Part shown: positions 26,075-34,890 of the stretch, one piece after another
Layout of the letters: the number at the start of each line of letters is the position of its first letter
Position numbering within the stretch: the stretch's first letter is position 1
From: Leptospirales bacterium
GTDB lineage: Bacteria > Spirochaetota > Leptospiria > Leptospirales > Leptonemataceae
Length of the DNA stretch: 47,349 bases
Direction: 5' to 3'
NCBI GenBank assembly: GCA_019694685.1
Contig: JAIBBM010000033.1
Coordinates: forward strand, 1 to 47,349
Translations under genes and position numbers: made by a program
The notes under the pieces: model-generated
What the model was told of the DNA's origin: nothing
The model's input: the letters and a program-made list of their open reading frames with translations, nothing else
Database searches by the model: none

Positions 26075-26902
26075 CTATTCCTCTGCTGCAGATTGAATGT
26101 CTTCCAGAAATTGACGCGCGAGCTCTCCCCACTCTGAATCAGGATCTAAATCCAGATACGCTTCAAAGTAAGCGCGCGCAGGACCTGGCTGGCCAAGCTT
26201 CATGTAGAGTATGGCCAGATTGAAATGCGATTCCGGAAAATCCGGATCCAGATCAATGCAGTCCTGGAAGTAGCGAATGGCTGGCGCGTATTTTCCCTGC
26301 TTGAAGTAAGCGTTTGCAGTATTGTAAAGAGCTTCCACGCAATCAGGATTTCGAGTGGCTGCGAGTTCATAAAAATATACGGCGCGATTCCATCTTCCCT
26401 GATCGAACGCTTGATTTCCCTTCTCTATGAGCGCACCGCTGTGATATGGATTCAACTGCAGAATCATGGAAATCGCTCGCACCTGCCTGCGGCGATCCGA
26501 CATGGCAAGAGCGTCCGCATATTCTGCTTCCAGTTTGCGAATTTCTTCGTCTTCTTTCTTCTGAACTTTCTTTGGAAAAGAAAGCACGCGAGGCACTTCT
26601 CTCTCCACTGGAAAAAGTGGATACTGCCCTTCTGGATCTGCGTACGTTTCCCCGCCCTGGTAAAAGAAAACCCCGGACGGAGTGTGCTCGACTGCGATCG
26701 CAGGAATCGATTCAGCGGGTCCTAGAATGCGTCTGATGCGCCTCAGGCTTACGGATCCCCTGGTGCAGTCCCAGATGAGCTGGATTCTGCGCAGGTCCGT
26801 GAAGCTTAAATCGGTGTTCTTGCTTAAAAGCCCGGTTTTACGCCAGTAATCAATGTAATGGCGCGGAATGGCAAGCTTGAGTGCCGTGGCCGAAACCCGC
26901 AT
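26075..26902 (-). CDS. MerR-like helix-turn-helix protein with C-terminal TPR repeats
   Basis: The 275 residues join two parts. Residues 1-65 resemble a MerR-type winged helix ([18 protein letters not shown], then [20 protein letters not shown] and [10 protein letters not shown]), which normally binds promoter DNA. A linker with [16 protein letters not shown] and a charged coiled segment follows. Residues ~150-265 are about three TPRs ([60 protein letters not shown]). No effector-type C-terminal domain is present. It is divergent from dnaE across 54 bases and may regulate itself or dnaE (inference). Confidence 0.85.
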   Translation of the reverse strand: MRVSATALKLAIPRHYIDYWRKTGLLSKNTDLSFTDLRRIQLIWDCTRGSVSLRRIRRILGPAESIPAIAVEHTPSGVFFYQGGETYADPEGQYPLFPVEREVPRVLSFPKKVQKKEDEEIRKLEAEYADALAMSDRRRQVRAISMILQLNPYHSGALIEKGNQAFDQGRWNRAVYFYELAATRNPDCVEALYNTANAYFKQGKYAPAIRYFQDCIDLDPDFPESHFNLAILYMKLGQPGPARAYFEAYLDLDPDSEWGELARQFLEDIQSAAEE

Positions 26903-26956
26903 ACAAACATTTCAGGCATTGCTTGCTCGTTTTTCCAGTCTTTTTTCTTATGTCAC

Positions 26957-29900
26957 ATGGCTGAAGAAACAAAATCAGAGACCCCGGCTTCCGGACTCGA
27001 TTTCGCCCACCTCCATCTTCATACTACTTACAGCCTCCTCGACGGAGCCATCCGAATTCCGGATCTGATGAAATACTGCAAAGAAAACGGAATGTCTTCC
27101 GTGGCGATGACAGACCACGGCAATATGTTTGGTGCCATTCAGTTCTACAAAGAGGCAGTGAAACAGGGAATCAAGCCAATCATCGGAAATGAATTCTACG
27201 TCGCTCCTGGAAGCCGTCATGAGAAAAAACACATGGAGCGCCTGGCAGATGGAAACAACTACCATCTGATTCTGCTCGCTCAAAATCAAACAGGTTACGC
27301 CAACCTCATTCGCCTCACAAGCCGTAGTTACACAGAAGGATTCTACAAAAAGCCGCGCATCGACTACGAACTACTCGAAAAACACAGCGAAGGATTGATC
27401 TGCCTGACTGCATGCCTGGGCGGAGAAGTTCAAAATAAAATCATAAACGGACGCGAGCCAGAAGCAAGAGACCTGGCTGGCAGAATGAAGGAAATCTTTG
27501 GAGAAGATCGATTCTATCTGGAAATCCAGAACCACGGAATTCCAGAAGAAAGAACGGCGGCTCTGGGCAATATAGAAATCGCAAAAAAAAATGGGATACG
27601 CCTGGCACTTACAAACGACAGCCACTTCCTCAAAAGAGAAGATCATTCTGCTCAGGACATTCTGCTTCGCATCAATCAGAAAAAAACAATAGAAGATCCA
27701 ACCAGCTTTTCCTTCACTCCGGACTTTCATGTAAAAACACCGGCGGAGATGTTTGGTCTGTTTCCGGAACATCCAGACGCATTCTACAATACTCTTCGCA
27801 TCGCAGAGATGGTGGATCTGAATTTCAAATTCGGAAACCCTCTCCTTCCCAAATTTGACGTACCCCAGAACTACACTCTGGACAGCTACCTTCATCACAT
27901 CGCCTACGAAGGTCTGAAAAAAAGATACGGCACCATTACAAAAGAAGTGAACGATCGCTTTGAATTTGAATTCAGCGTGATTCAGAAGATGGACTTCGCG
28001 GGCTACTTCCTGATTGTTCAAGATTTCATCAACCACGCGAAGAGCAGAGACATTCCTGTCGGTCCTGGAAGAGGATCTGCTGCAGGTTCTATCATTTCTT
28101 ACGCTCTGGGCATTACGGACCTGGATCCAATTCGTTATGGACTTCTATTTGAACGATTCTTGAACCCGGATCGTAAGGAAATGCCGGACATTGACGTGGA
28201 TTTCTGTGTAGAAAGAAGAGAAGAAGTCATTCAATATGTACGCGACAAATACGGCAAAGACAGAGTGGGACAGATCATCACCTACGGAACCATGGCGGCC
28301 AAGGCATGTCTGAAAGACGTAGCCCGCGTGCTCAACATTCCTTTTGCTGAATCCAATGACATATCCAAAATGTTTCCAGAAGAACTGGGAATCGGCATTG
28401 ATGACGCGCTTGCAAAATCAAAGGATTTAAAGGCATATTCCGAAAAAGGAGACATACAAAAAAGACTCTTCACTGCAGCTCGCCGCCTCGAAGACAATGT
28501 GCGGCATACCGGAGTCCACGCAGCAGGTGTAGTTATCGCACCCGCACCTCTCGAAGAACTCGTCCCTCTGGCAACAGTCGCTTCCAAAGACGAAACCACG
28601 GAAGGCAGCCGCGTGCTCGTGACTCAATACGACATGACTGCACTTTCTGAAGTCGGTCTTGTGAAGATGGACTTCCTTGGCCTTCGAAACCTCACTGTAT
28701 TACACAACACAGTGAGAGAAGTAGAACGCCGCACAGGCAAGAAGATTGATCTGCTCAATCTTCCCATGGACGACGAAAAGACTTTCAAGCTGTTGCAGCG
28801 CGCAGACATCAAAGGAGTCTTCCAGCTCGAAACTTCTCCGGGAATGAGAGACTTCTGCAGTCGCATAGCACCGCGAAGGTTTGAAGATCTCATTGACCTC
28901 ATCGCACTCTATCGCCCGGGCCCTCTTCAATCCGGAATGGCGGAATCCTACATCAAACGTAGAAAAGGCCAGGAAAAAGTTTCTTATCCGCATCCGGATG
29001 TAAAAGAAGTACTCGAAGACACCTTTGGTGTGATCATCTATCAGGAACAGGTGATGTTGATCTCTAGAAAGATCGGCGGATTCACACCTGGAGAATCAGA
29101 CGCACTTCGCAAGGCCATGGGTAAGAAGATCCATGAGAAAATGCAGGAGATGAAAGCGAAGTTCATCTCGGGTGCGCAAAAGCTGGGTCATGCAGAAAAG
29201 TTCGCATCGGATCTGTTTGATCAGATGGCTGAATTCGCATCTTACGGTTTCAACAAATCTCATTCTGCAGCTTACGCTCTCATTGTTTACCAGACGGCTT
29301 ACATGAAAGCCAACTATCCAACAGATACGATGCGTTCTCTCCTGGAAAGCAAGGTTGGAAAAACAGAAGAGCTGGTTCCCTATCTCAATGCATGCCATGA
29401 AATGGGTGTGAAGATCCTTGGGCCCGACGTGAACGAATCGGACGTGAGCTTCTCGTATGTAGAAGAAGGCGTCATTCGATTTGGTCTTGCTGCCATCAAG
29501 AACGCGGGAGAACTCGCTTCCAAATCAGTCATCGAGCAAAGAAAATCGGGCAAATACAAAGGTCTCATTGATTTCCTCGAGAGAGTGGACTTGAGACTGT
29601 GCAATCGCCGCACAGTGGAAGCGCTTGTACTTTCCGGAGGATTTGATTGCTTTGGATACACTCGCAAAGCTCTCATGGGTTCTCTCGATCTTGCCTACCA
29701 GCGCGCGCAAAAGAGCCAGGAAGACAGAGCTTCCGGTCAGGTGTCTCTCTTCGGAGAAGCAATGGCCACAGAAGATTTCATTCCTAAAGGGGAAGGAGTC
29801 AGCGAATTCGAAGAATCCATTCTTCTGCGTCAGGAACGCGAAATGCTTGGCTGCTATCTCAGCGGCCACCCTCTCTCTAGATTTGACCGCGTACTTTCGC

Positions 29901-30493
29901 GCGCCGGAATTTCAACGATCGAAAATCTACAGCGCATGAAAGCAAACGACAGAGTAGAACTCGCCGGAGTAGTGGGAGATATTTCCAAAAGAATCACAAA
30001 GACCGGCAAAGAAATGTGGAACATTCGAATTGAGGACAAAACAGGATCCATCGAAGCAGTCTTGTTCTCATCCACAATCGAAGAATCACGCAATTTCTTA
30101 CAGAAAGACACTCCACTGATATTCAAGGGGCGCGTAGAAAAAGACGACGCAAAACCAATGCCTCGCCTTCGCGTAGAATCCGTGAAGGAACTCACAGATG
30201 AAGCAGTAGAAGAAAAACTCGAGAAATCACTGCACCTGCAGATTCAGACTCTCACATCCGTAGATGGGGAACAGGTTCTCAAACAAATCCAGACCATCCT
30301 GAAGTGTCACAAGGGAAATCTAAACGTCTATTTTCATTTGCCATCGCAACAGACGCCTGGAGCACAGACAGTAATTCGCGCGCACAACAGCTACAGTGTT
30401 GCCATGAATCGCGCCATGATCGATCAACTCAAGCAGCTGGCCTGCGTTCGCTCTGTTTATGTTTCCATTGGAAACCAGGTTCGACCTGTTTGA
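26957..30493 (+). CDS. dnaE: DNA polymerase III alpha subunit
   Basis: Main replicative polymerase. With the ATG at 26957 it has 1178 residues, close to the usual DnaE length. Order: PHP domain ([20 protein letters not shown]), palm with catalytic Asp411/Asp413 in [25 protein letters not shown], fingers ([54 protein letters not shown]), a helix-hairpin-helix region, OB domain ([20 protein letters not shown]) and a C-terminal tail domain. A frame open back to 26858 encodes unrelated sequence over the divergent gene and was rejected. No SD is evident; a TATGTCACATG motif covers the start. Confidence 0.97.
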   Translation: MAEETKSETPASGLDFAHLHLHTTYSLLDGAIRIPDLMKYCKENGMSSVAMTDHGNMFGAIQFYKEAVKQGIKPIIGNEFYVAPGSRHEKKHMERLADGNNYHLILLAQNQTGYANLIRLTSRSYTEGFYKKPRIDYELLEKHSEGLICLTACLGGEVQNKIINGREPEARDLAGRMKEIFGEDRFYLEIQNHGIPEERTAALGNIEIAKKNGIRLALTNDSHFLKREDHSAQDILLRINQKKTIEDPTSFSFTPDFHVKTPAEMFGLFPEHPDAFYNTLRIAEMVDLNFKFGNPLLPKFDVPQNYTLDSYLHHIAYEGLKKRYGTITKEVNDRFEFEFSVIQKMDFAGYFLIVQDFINHAKSRDIPVGPGRGSAAGSIISYALGITDLDPIRYGLLFERFLNPDRKEMPDIDVDFCVERREEVIQYVRDKYGKDRVGQIITYGTMAAKACLKDVARVLNIPFAESNDISKMFPEELGIGIDDALAKSKDLKAYSEKGDIQKRLFTAARRLEDNVRHTGVHAAGVVIAPAPLEELVPLATVASKDETTEGSRVLVTQYDMTALSEVGLVKMDFLGLRNLTVLHNTVREVERRTGKKIDLLNLPMDDEKTFKLLQRADIKGVFQLETSPGMRDFCSRIAPRRFEDLIDLIALYRPGPLQSGMAESYIKRRKGQEKVSYPHPDVKEVLEDTFGVIIYQEQVMLISRKIGGFTPGESDALRKAMGKKIHEKMQEMKAKFISGAQKLGHAEKFASDLFDQMAEFASYGFNKSHSAAYALIVYQTAYMKANYPTDTMRSLLESKVGKTEELVPYLNACHEMGVKILGPDVNESDVSFSYVEEGVIRFGLAAIKNAGELASKSVIEQRKSGKYKGLIDFLERVDLRLCNRRTVEALVLSGGFDCFGYTRKALMGSLDLAYQRAQKSQEDRASGQVSLFGEAMATEDFIPKGEGVSEFEESILLRQEREMLGCYLSGHPLSRFDRVLSRAGISTIENLQRMKANDRVELAGVVGDISKRITKTGKEMWNIRIEDKTGSIEAVLFSSTIEESRNFLQKDTPLIFKGRVEKDDAKPMPRLRVESVKELTDEAVEEKLEKSLHLQIQTLTSVDGEQVLKQIQTILKCHKGNLNVYFHLPSQQTPGAQTVIRAHNSYSVAMNRAMIDQLKQLACVRSVYVSIGNQVRPV

Positions 30494-31078
30494 TCAGACT
30501 TCGCTGTTGATGTGAAATGAAACGGATTCGGCTCGGCTGCCTGTGATTTCAAGCGTGTAGTTTCCCGCTCCCAGATGCTCGAAGGCCAGAGAAGATTCGC
30601 CAATGGCCATGGTCTGCGAAGCAACAATTCTTCCATCTCTTCTCAGATTCGCTCTCAATGCGCCCGGAGCATCCACTCGAACAGCAAGCAGCACCTCTGC
30701 TTCCGATTCGCGAATGATTCTATAACGAATGACACTCCCTGCTTTGCCAATGTCCAGAGCCGGACGCCTTTCCAGGCCAACGGATCTGACTGGATCGAGA
30801 GCCAGAGGCTCGGAGAAAAACCCGCGGACTGCGGATACTACAGAAGTGATTACATTCTCAGGATGAAGGCGTATTTGAAACTCGGGGGCGCTGTTTGTGA
30901 GAACACGGCCTGAAATATCGAGTAGAGTTTGCGGCACGGGCAGCAATTCTCCCTGCATGAGATGCTCAGAAAGGAGCGCCTGAAACTCCTCGTCTCCACG
31001 TCTAACCAGGGACTGGCGAACGAACGCTTCTTCAATTTCTAGGATTTCCTGGGGCGTTAAGCCCGCTTCATCGAACAT
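30494..31078 (-). CDS. Unknown soluble protein downstream of a sigma-factor gene
   Basis: From ATG 31078 (AGGGG about 9 bases upstream; a TTG at 31096 also possible) the protein has 194 residues. Residues 1-60 are helical and acidic ([20 protein letters not shown]). The rest is beta-rich with an ending like a small beta-sandwich (GNYTLEITGSRAESVSFHIN). A weakly hydrophobic stretch (VITSVVSAVRGFF) at ~75-88 is too short to be a membrane helix. It follows the sigma gene by 51 bases, the usual place of an anti-sigma factor, but no zinc-finger motif is seen. It abuts dnaE tail to tail. Confidence 0.7.
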   Translation of the reverse strand: MFDEAGLTPQEILEIEEAFVRQSLVRRGDEEFQALLSEHLMQGELLPVPQTLLDISGRVLTNSAPEFQIRLHPENVITSVVSAVRGFFSEPLALDPVRSVGLERRPALDIGKAGSVIRYRIIRESEAEVLLAVRVDAPGALRANLRRDGRIVASQTMAIGESSLAFEHLGAGNYTLEITGSRAESVSFHINSEV

Positions 31079-31129
31079 TACGGTTGCCCCTGCCAAGCTA
31101 CATAATCTTTGACGGTGAATTCCATATTC

Positions 31130-32008
31130 CTATTTTCCTTCCGTCAGTTTTTTTTGCATTTCGCGTAGTTTTTCGAATGCCCGCATAACGGCCACGCTCA
31201 CGCTCCCTTCCGGCATGGCCAACAACTCTGCGGCCTCCCTGTAGGGAAGACGCACTACAAAGTGGCCCTTCTCTTTGCGCGCGAGTAGCTTCTCTCTCTG
31301 CTGGGTCTTCTTTGCTATGGCATGATCGATTCGCTCTACTTCATGCCTGCGCACATGCTGAGTATCCTCTTCGATCACCCGGGCCCGGCGGCTCCTCAGA
31401 TCGAGAATGCCTACGTAGAGTGAGGTGATCTTATCGGTTCGGGTCAGGTTTTCGATTTCCTTCTCTGCGAGGCCCGCCTTGATCGAAGCAATGCGCTCCG
31501 CCAGTTTCACTTTGTTGAGACCGGAACGGTCGCATACATGGGCCAGCTCTTCTGCGTCCATTTCCAGATAGTACACAAATACAAGTTTTACGAGGCACCT
31601 GGTCTCCAGAGGCAATCCGCTCAGCCAGTCCTGAACCAGCGGTTCCTCCTCCGGGACTGGTTGATCCGCCGCCTCGAGCAAAGGCTGAGAAGGCTTGCGC
31701 TGAAACCTGGTGATGCGTAGCCAGTCAATGACCAGATTGCGAAGGACTGAATAGAACCAGGTCCTGAAAGTGGATCTTCCAGAAAATGACTTGAACCTGT
31801 TTCCGTTCTTCAAGATTTCCAGGGCGTATAGATAGAAATCGGAAGCCCCGTCTTCGTCCAGATGGAACACCCGCATTGGGAAATTGTAGATATCTCTGGA
31901 ATAGGTTTCGAAGAACTCACGCAGAGCCGCGTCCTCACCGCCTGCGCATCTGCGGACCAGAGAAAGAATTGCCTCCTGCTCTGTTCCGCTCGGAATGGGC
32001 GTGTCCAT
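31130..32008 (-). CDS. Sigma-70 family (ECF-like) factor with a large insertion
   Basis: The 292 residues (ATG 32008; longer open frame to 32089 rejected because it runs into the divergent gene) hold sigma region 2 at ~10-100 (LVRRCAGGEDAALREFFETY, ASDFYLYALEILKN, SFSGRSTFRTWFYSVLRNLV, IDWLR). A first region-4-like helix set follows (LPLETRCLVKLVFVYYLEMD, AEELAHVC), then about 100 charged residues, and a second HTH-like end (LPYREAAELLAMPEGSVSVA, VMRAFEKLRE). A typical ECF sigma is ~180 residues with one region 4, so this is unusual. Divergent from the M23 gene with only 23 bases between starts. Confidence 0.78.
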   Translation of the reverse strand: MDTPIPSGTEQEAILSLVRRCAGGEDAALREFFETYSRDIYNFPMRVFHLDEDGASDFYLYALEILKNGNRFKSFSGRSTFRTWFYSVLRNLVIDWLRITRFQRKPSQPLLEAADQPVPEEEPLVQDWLSGLPLETRCLVKLVFVYYLEMDAEELAHVCDRSGLNKVKLAERIASIKAGLAEKEIENLTRTDKITSLYVGILDLRSRRARVIEEDTQHVRRHEVERIDHAIAKKTQQREKLLARKEKGHFVVRLPYREAAELLAMPEGSVSVAVMRAFEKLREMQKKLTEGK

Positions 32009-32031
32009 CAAACCCACGTCACAACAAGGCG

Positions 32032-32922
32032 ATGAAATCTCGACTCCTATTTTTTCTTTTTGCAATTTCCGCAGCCGGCGCTTTCGCACAGGAAGTTAAG
32101 TTCTCCTGGCCCATGGAACGCGGGTTTCCAGAACTCCGCGGCCTCACCTCCACCTTCGGCGAATCACGCGGAGATCACTTTCACAACGGAGTGGATATTT
32201 CCAGTCTGGGCGAACCGGTCCATCCAGTGGCTCCCGGCAAAATCCTTTTCGCGCGGGGCATAGAGGACGATCCTTTCTCCCCTCTCATTGGCCCGGGCAA
32301 CTTTGTGATTGTGGATCACGGCAAAGGCTGGTGGTCGGGCTACTATCATCTGGGCAAGATTACGAAAACACGCAAAGGAGCGGTGGAACCAAATTCTACT
32401 CTGGGAGTGACGGGGAATACGGGCCACAGCGTAGGCGCGCACTTGCATTTCTTTCTGGCAAGAGATTACGGCAGAACCCTGGTCAATCCACTTGTGGTCC
32501 TGCCAGGAATCGTGGATAAGAATCCGCCTCAAATTGGTTCTCTGACCATTGTAACTCCTCAGGGAAAAACTACTCTACCAGCCGGCAGCGTTTCTAGAGT
32601 AAGACTGAGCCAGCCTTTCCCTGTATACGCACAGATTCAGGATCCCGGTCTTGAAAAGAATACCAATCGGGGTATCTACGAACTCCGCTGGAAACTAAAT
32701 GACGCGCCCGAGCAGATTCGCAACTTCCAGAAGATCGTGGTTGTGGGAGATGAGTGGACTCTAGAAGGCAAAGGATTTGAAGATGTATTCGGCATGGGCC
32801 AGTATCATCTGGGTGCGCTTTCATTTCAAAACGGACGCAACACGGTTCGAATCACTGCGGTCGATCAGGCCGGAAATCAATCTACAGAAACGTTCGAGAT
32901 CGATGTTCAAAGAATGTACTGA
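32032..32922 (+). CDS. M23 (LytM-type) metallopeptidase, exported
   Basis: The 296 residues start at ATG 32032 with a signal peptide (SRLLFFLFAISAAGAFAQE). An LytM domain follows directly at ~30-150: zinc ligands in DHFHNGVDISSLGEP (His and Asp) and GAHLHFFLARD (His-x-His), with GPGNFVIVDHGKGW between. A C-terminal ~140-residue beta domain (TLTIVTPQGK-like to STETFEIDVQ) may bind wall or act as an Ig-like module. Acts on peptidoglycan cross-links, or as a non-catalytic activator. The start sits 23 bases from a divergent sigma gene, which may control it. Confidence 0.9.
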   Translation: MKSRLLFFLFAISAAGAFAQEVKFSWPMERGFPELRGLTSTFGESRGDHFHNGVDISSLGEPVHPVAPGKILFARGIEDDPFSPLIGPGNFVIVDHGKGWWSGYYHLGKITKTRKGAVEPNSTLGVTGNTGHSVGAHLHFFLARDYGRTLVNPLVVLPGIVDKNPPQIGSLTIVTPQGKTTLPAGSVSRVRLSQPFPVYAQIQDPGLEKNTNRGIYELRWKLNDAPEQIRNFQKIVVVGDEWTLEGKGFEDVFGMGQYHLGALSFQNGRNTVRITAVDQAGNQSTETFEIDVQRMY

Positions 32923-32931
32923 TACCGGAAG

Positions 32932-34890
32932 TTATTTCTTTTCAGGCTCTTTCTCTACTCGATCCCCAACGAAAATAGAAGTCGCAGAACCGCTTACCGG
33001 ATTGCCCCTGGCTACAAGATAAGAAGTCTCTTCAACTTTAAGCTCGGCTACTTTCTGCCCGAGCCTTCGCACTGTAAGAACGTCCCCTTTCTTGAGTCCG
33101 TCTACGCGACCCAGGTTCACATACACAGAGTCACCCACTCGAACTACGAGTCCTTCCGGAGTGAAGAGAGAAGCGATTCTCGTGGATGCGCGCACACACG
33201 CACGGTGCAGAGCATCCTCTCCGTCCTCAATGGTTTCAAATCGATCCAGAATGCGAGCTCCACGGCTGTCATACACTTCATACTTCACCTGGATTCCATG
33301 ATCGCGCAGTACAAAGGACCCCGCTACAATGGCAGATACAGAATCTTCCGGAATATTGCGGACAATGGCTGGATTAAAAAATACAGGGCCAGGTCTTCCT
33401 TCTGCCGCTCTCACAGAATCAAATAGTTTCTTTCTTTTATATTCTTGCATGGGTGCGGTCTTTACAGACAGATGATCGCGAAGCGCGGAGGCAAGAATCT
33501 CTCCCGCATCCGGAATTCGCGGGAATGGTGTTTCTGATTTGAAATCAAACACTAGAATTCTTCTCGGAGATCTTTCGAAGTTCTGCCGAAACGAGCCACT
33601 CGAACGCGAATACAATCCATCGCGCATCGCCATGTCTTTGTTCTTCTGTCTGAGTGCTTCATCGATCTGAAACTGAATCGACGGAGACGGGTCGAGCTGG
33701 CGCATGCGAAGAAGTAAATCCAGATATCCTTCGTAATCGCCCTGTCTCCTGGCCTGATCCACAAGGATCGTGAGCGCTTCTCTGCTGTCTGAATAAAGGC
33801 GAAGGGATGCTTCCGCGTGAAAGTCGCGCAAATCTGTTCTTCCTGCTGAACCCGCAGCAGACATGAGTCTGCCGTGAAATCGCGCTGCATTTCTTCTGGC
33901 TTCGAGGCCGGCGACGTCTGGATTCGCAATCAGAAGAGATTCGTGTCTGTAACGAATCAGAGAATCCTGCGGCGCAAGAGAAAGCGCGCGGCCGCTCGCA
34001 TACAGGGTGTCCTGAATTTTCCCGGGAGCGAGGATCGCATGGAGGTAATACCAGCGCGGATTCTGTGGTTCCTGATCCATGAGGCTGCGGATGCGCGATG
34101 CTGTGTCTTTAGATGTTCCTGAGTAGAGATCGAGCAGCACCAGATTGCTTTGAACGGGCACACTCCCGGGCGCAATTTGAAGAGAATTCTGGTACGATCT
34201 GCGGGCAATGGAAACGAGCCTTTTTCTCTCTACGGGGTCTTTTTCAGATAGAAGGCGGCGAAACGCAATGTCTCCTTCTGCGAGGGACACTTCTGGATTC
34301 TCCGGATCTATTTTTCTAGCACGTGCAATGAGCGAAGAAGCTCTTTCTGTTCTGCCTCGTTCCGTTTCAAGAACGGCGAGAGATAGTAAACTGGGAAGAT
34401 GAGACGGATTTTTACGAAGAGCTCTCTCAAAACTTCCGGCAGCAAGCTCTCGCCTGCCCAGACGCCAGTTCAGATCGCCGCGCGCATGAAATGCGGATTC
34501 ATTGGAAGGGTCCGCTTTTTCCGCGCGAGCAAGCAGTTGATCTGCCTCCGAGTACTGGCCTGTAAGAGTATTCACCCTTGCCAGTCCTACCAGAGCTCGA
34601 ACATTTCCCGCGTCCACGGATAGCATCCGATCATAACTTTCGCGGGCTCTCTTCAAATCTCCCATCTGCAGATTGAGATCCCCATCTGCGAGGGCCGCTT
34701 CTCTATAGCCTGGATTCACCTCCAGGGCGCGCCTGAAATAATACCGTGCGTTTTCTCTGTCGCCTCGCGAAAGGGCCTGCATGCCGTCCTGATACAGTTT
34801 GGCCGCACTCTCCCCAGAAAGCGCAGGCGACACGGTCAAAAGACAGAGCAAAACAATGGCCTGCGATCGCAGATCAAAGCCGCGGAACAA
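32932..34890 (-). CDS. Exported TPR protein with a C-terminal CsgG/FlgT-like domain
   Basis: The 652 residues begin with a signal peptide (QAIVLLCLLTVSPALSG). Residues ~28-240 are about six TPRs (AAKLYQDGMQALSRGDRENA, ARYYFRRALEVNPGYREAAL, ...). A middle helical region follows. From ~440 a fold starts with RRILVFDFKSETPFPRIPD and includes SAIVAGSFVLRDHGIQVKYE and YDSRGARILDRF, a CsgG-like nucleotide of motifs. The end is a beta-barrel (VRVGDSVYVNLGRVDGLKKG, DVLTVRR) like the FlgT C-terminal domain. It probably acts in the periplasm at the envelope (inference). Its ATG overlaps the upstream gene end by 17 bases. Confidence 0.82.
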   Translation of the reverse strand: MFRGFDLRSQAIVLLCLLTVSPALSGESAAKLYQDGMQALSRGDRENARYYFRRALEVNPGYREAALADGDLNLQMGDLKRARESYDRMLSVDAGNVRALVGLARVNTLTGQYSEADQLLARAEKADPSNESAFHARGDLNWRLGRRELAAGSFERALRKNPSHLPSLLSLAVLETERGRTERASSLIARARKIDPENPEVSLAEGDIAFRRLLSEKDPVERKRLVSIARRSYQNSLQIAPGSVPVQSNLVLLDLYSGTSKDTASRIRSLMDQEPQNPRWYYLHAILAPGKIQDTLYASGRALSLAPQDSLIRYRHESLLIANPDVAGLEARRNAARFHGRLMSAAGSAGRTDLRDFHAEASLRLYSDSREALTILVDQARRQGDYEGYLDLLLRMRQLDPSPSIQFQIDEALRQKNKDMAMRDGLYSRSSGSFRQNFERSPRRILVFDFKSETPFPRIPDAGEILASALRDHLSVKTAPMQEYKRKKLFDSVRAAEGRPGPVFFNPAIVRNIPEDSVSAIVAGSFVLRDHGIQVKYEVYDSRGARILDRFETIEDGEDALHRACVRASTRIASLFTPEGLVVRVGDSVYVNLGRVDGLKKGDVLTVRRLGQKVAELKVEETSYLVARGNPVSGSATSIFVGDRVEKEPEKK

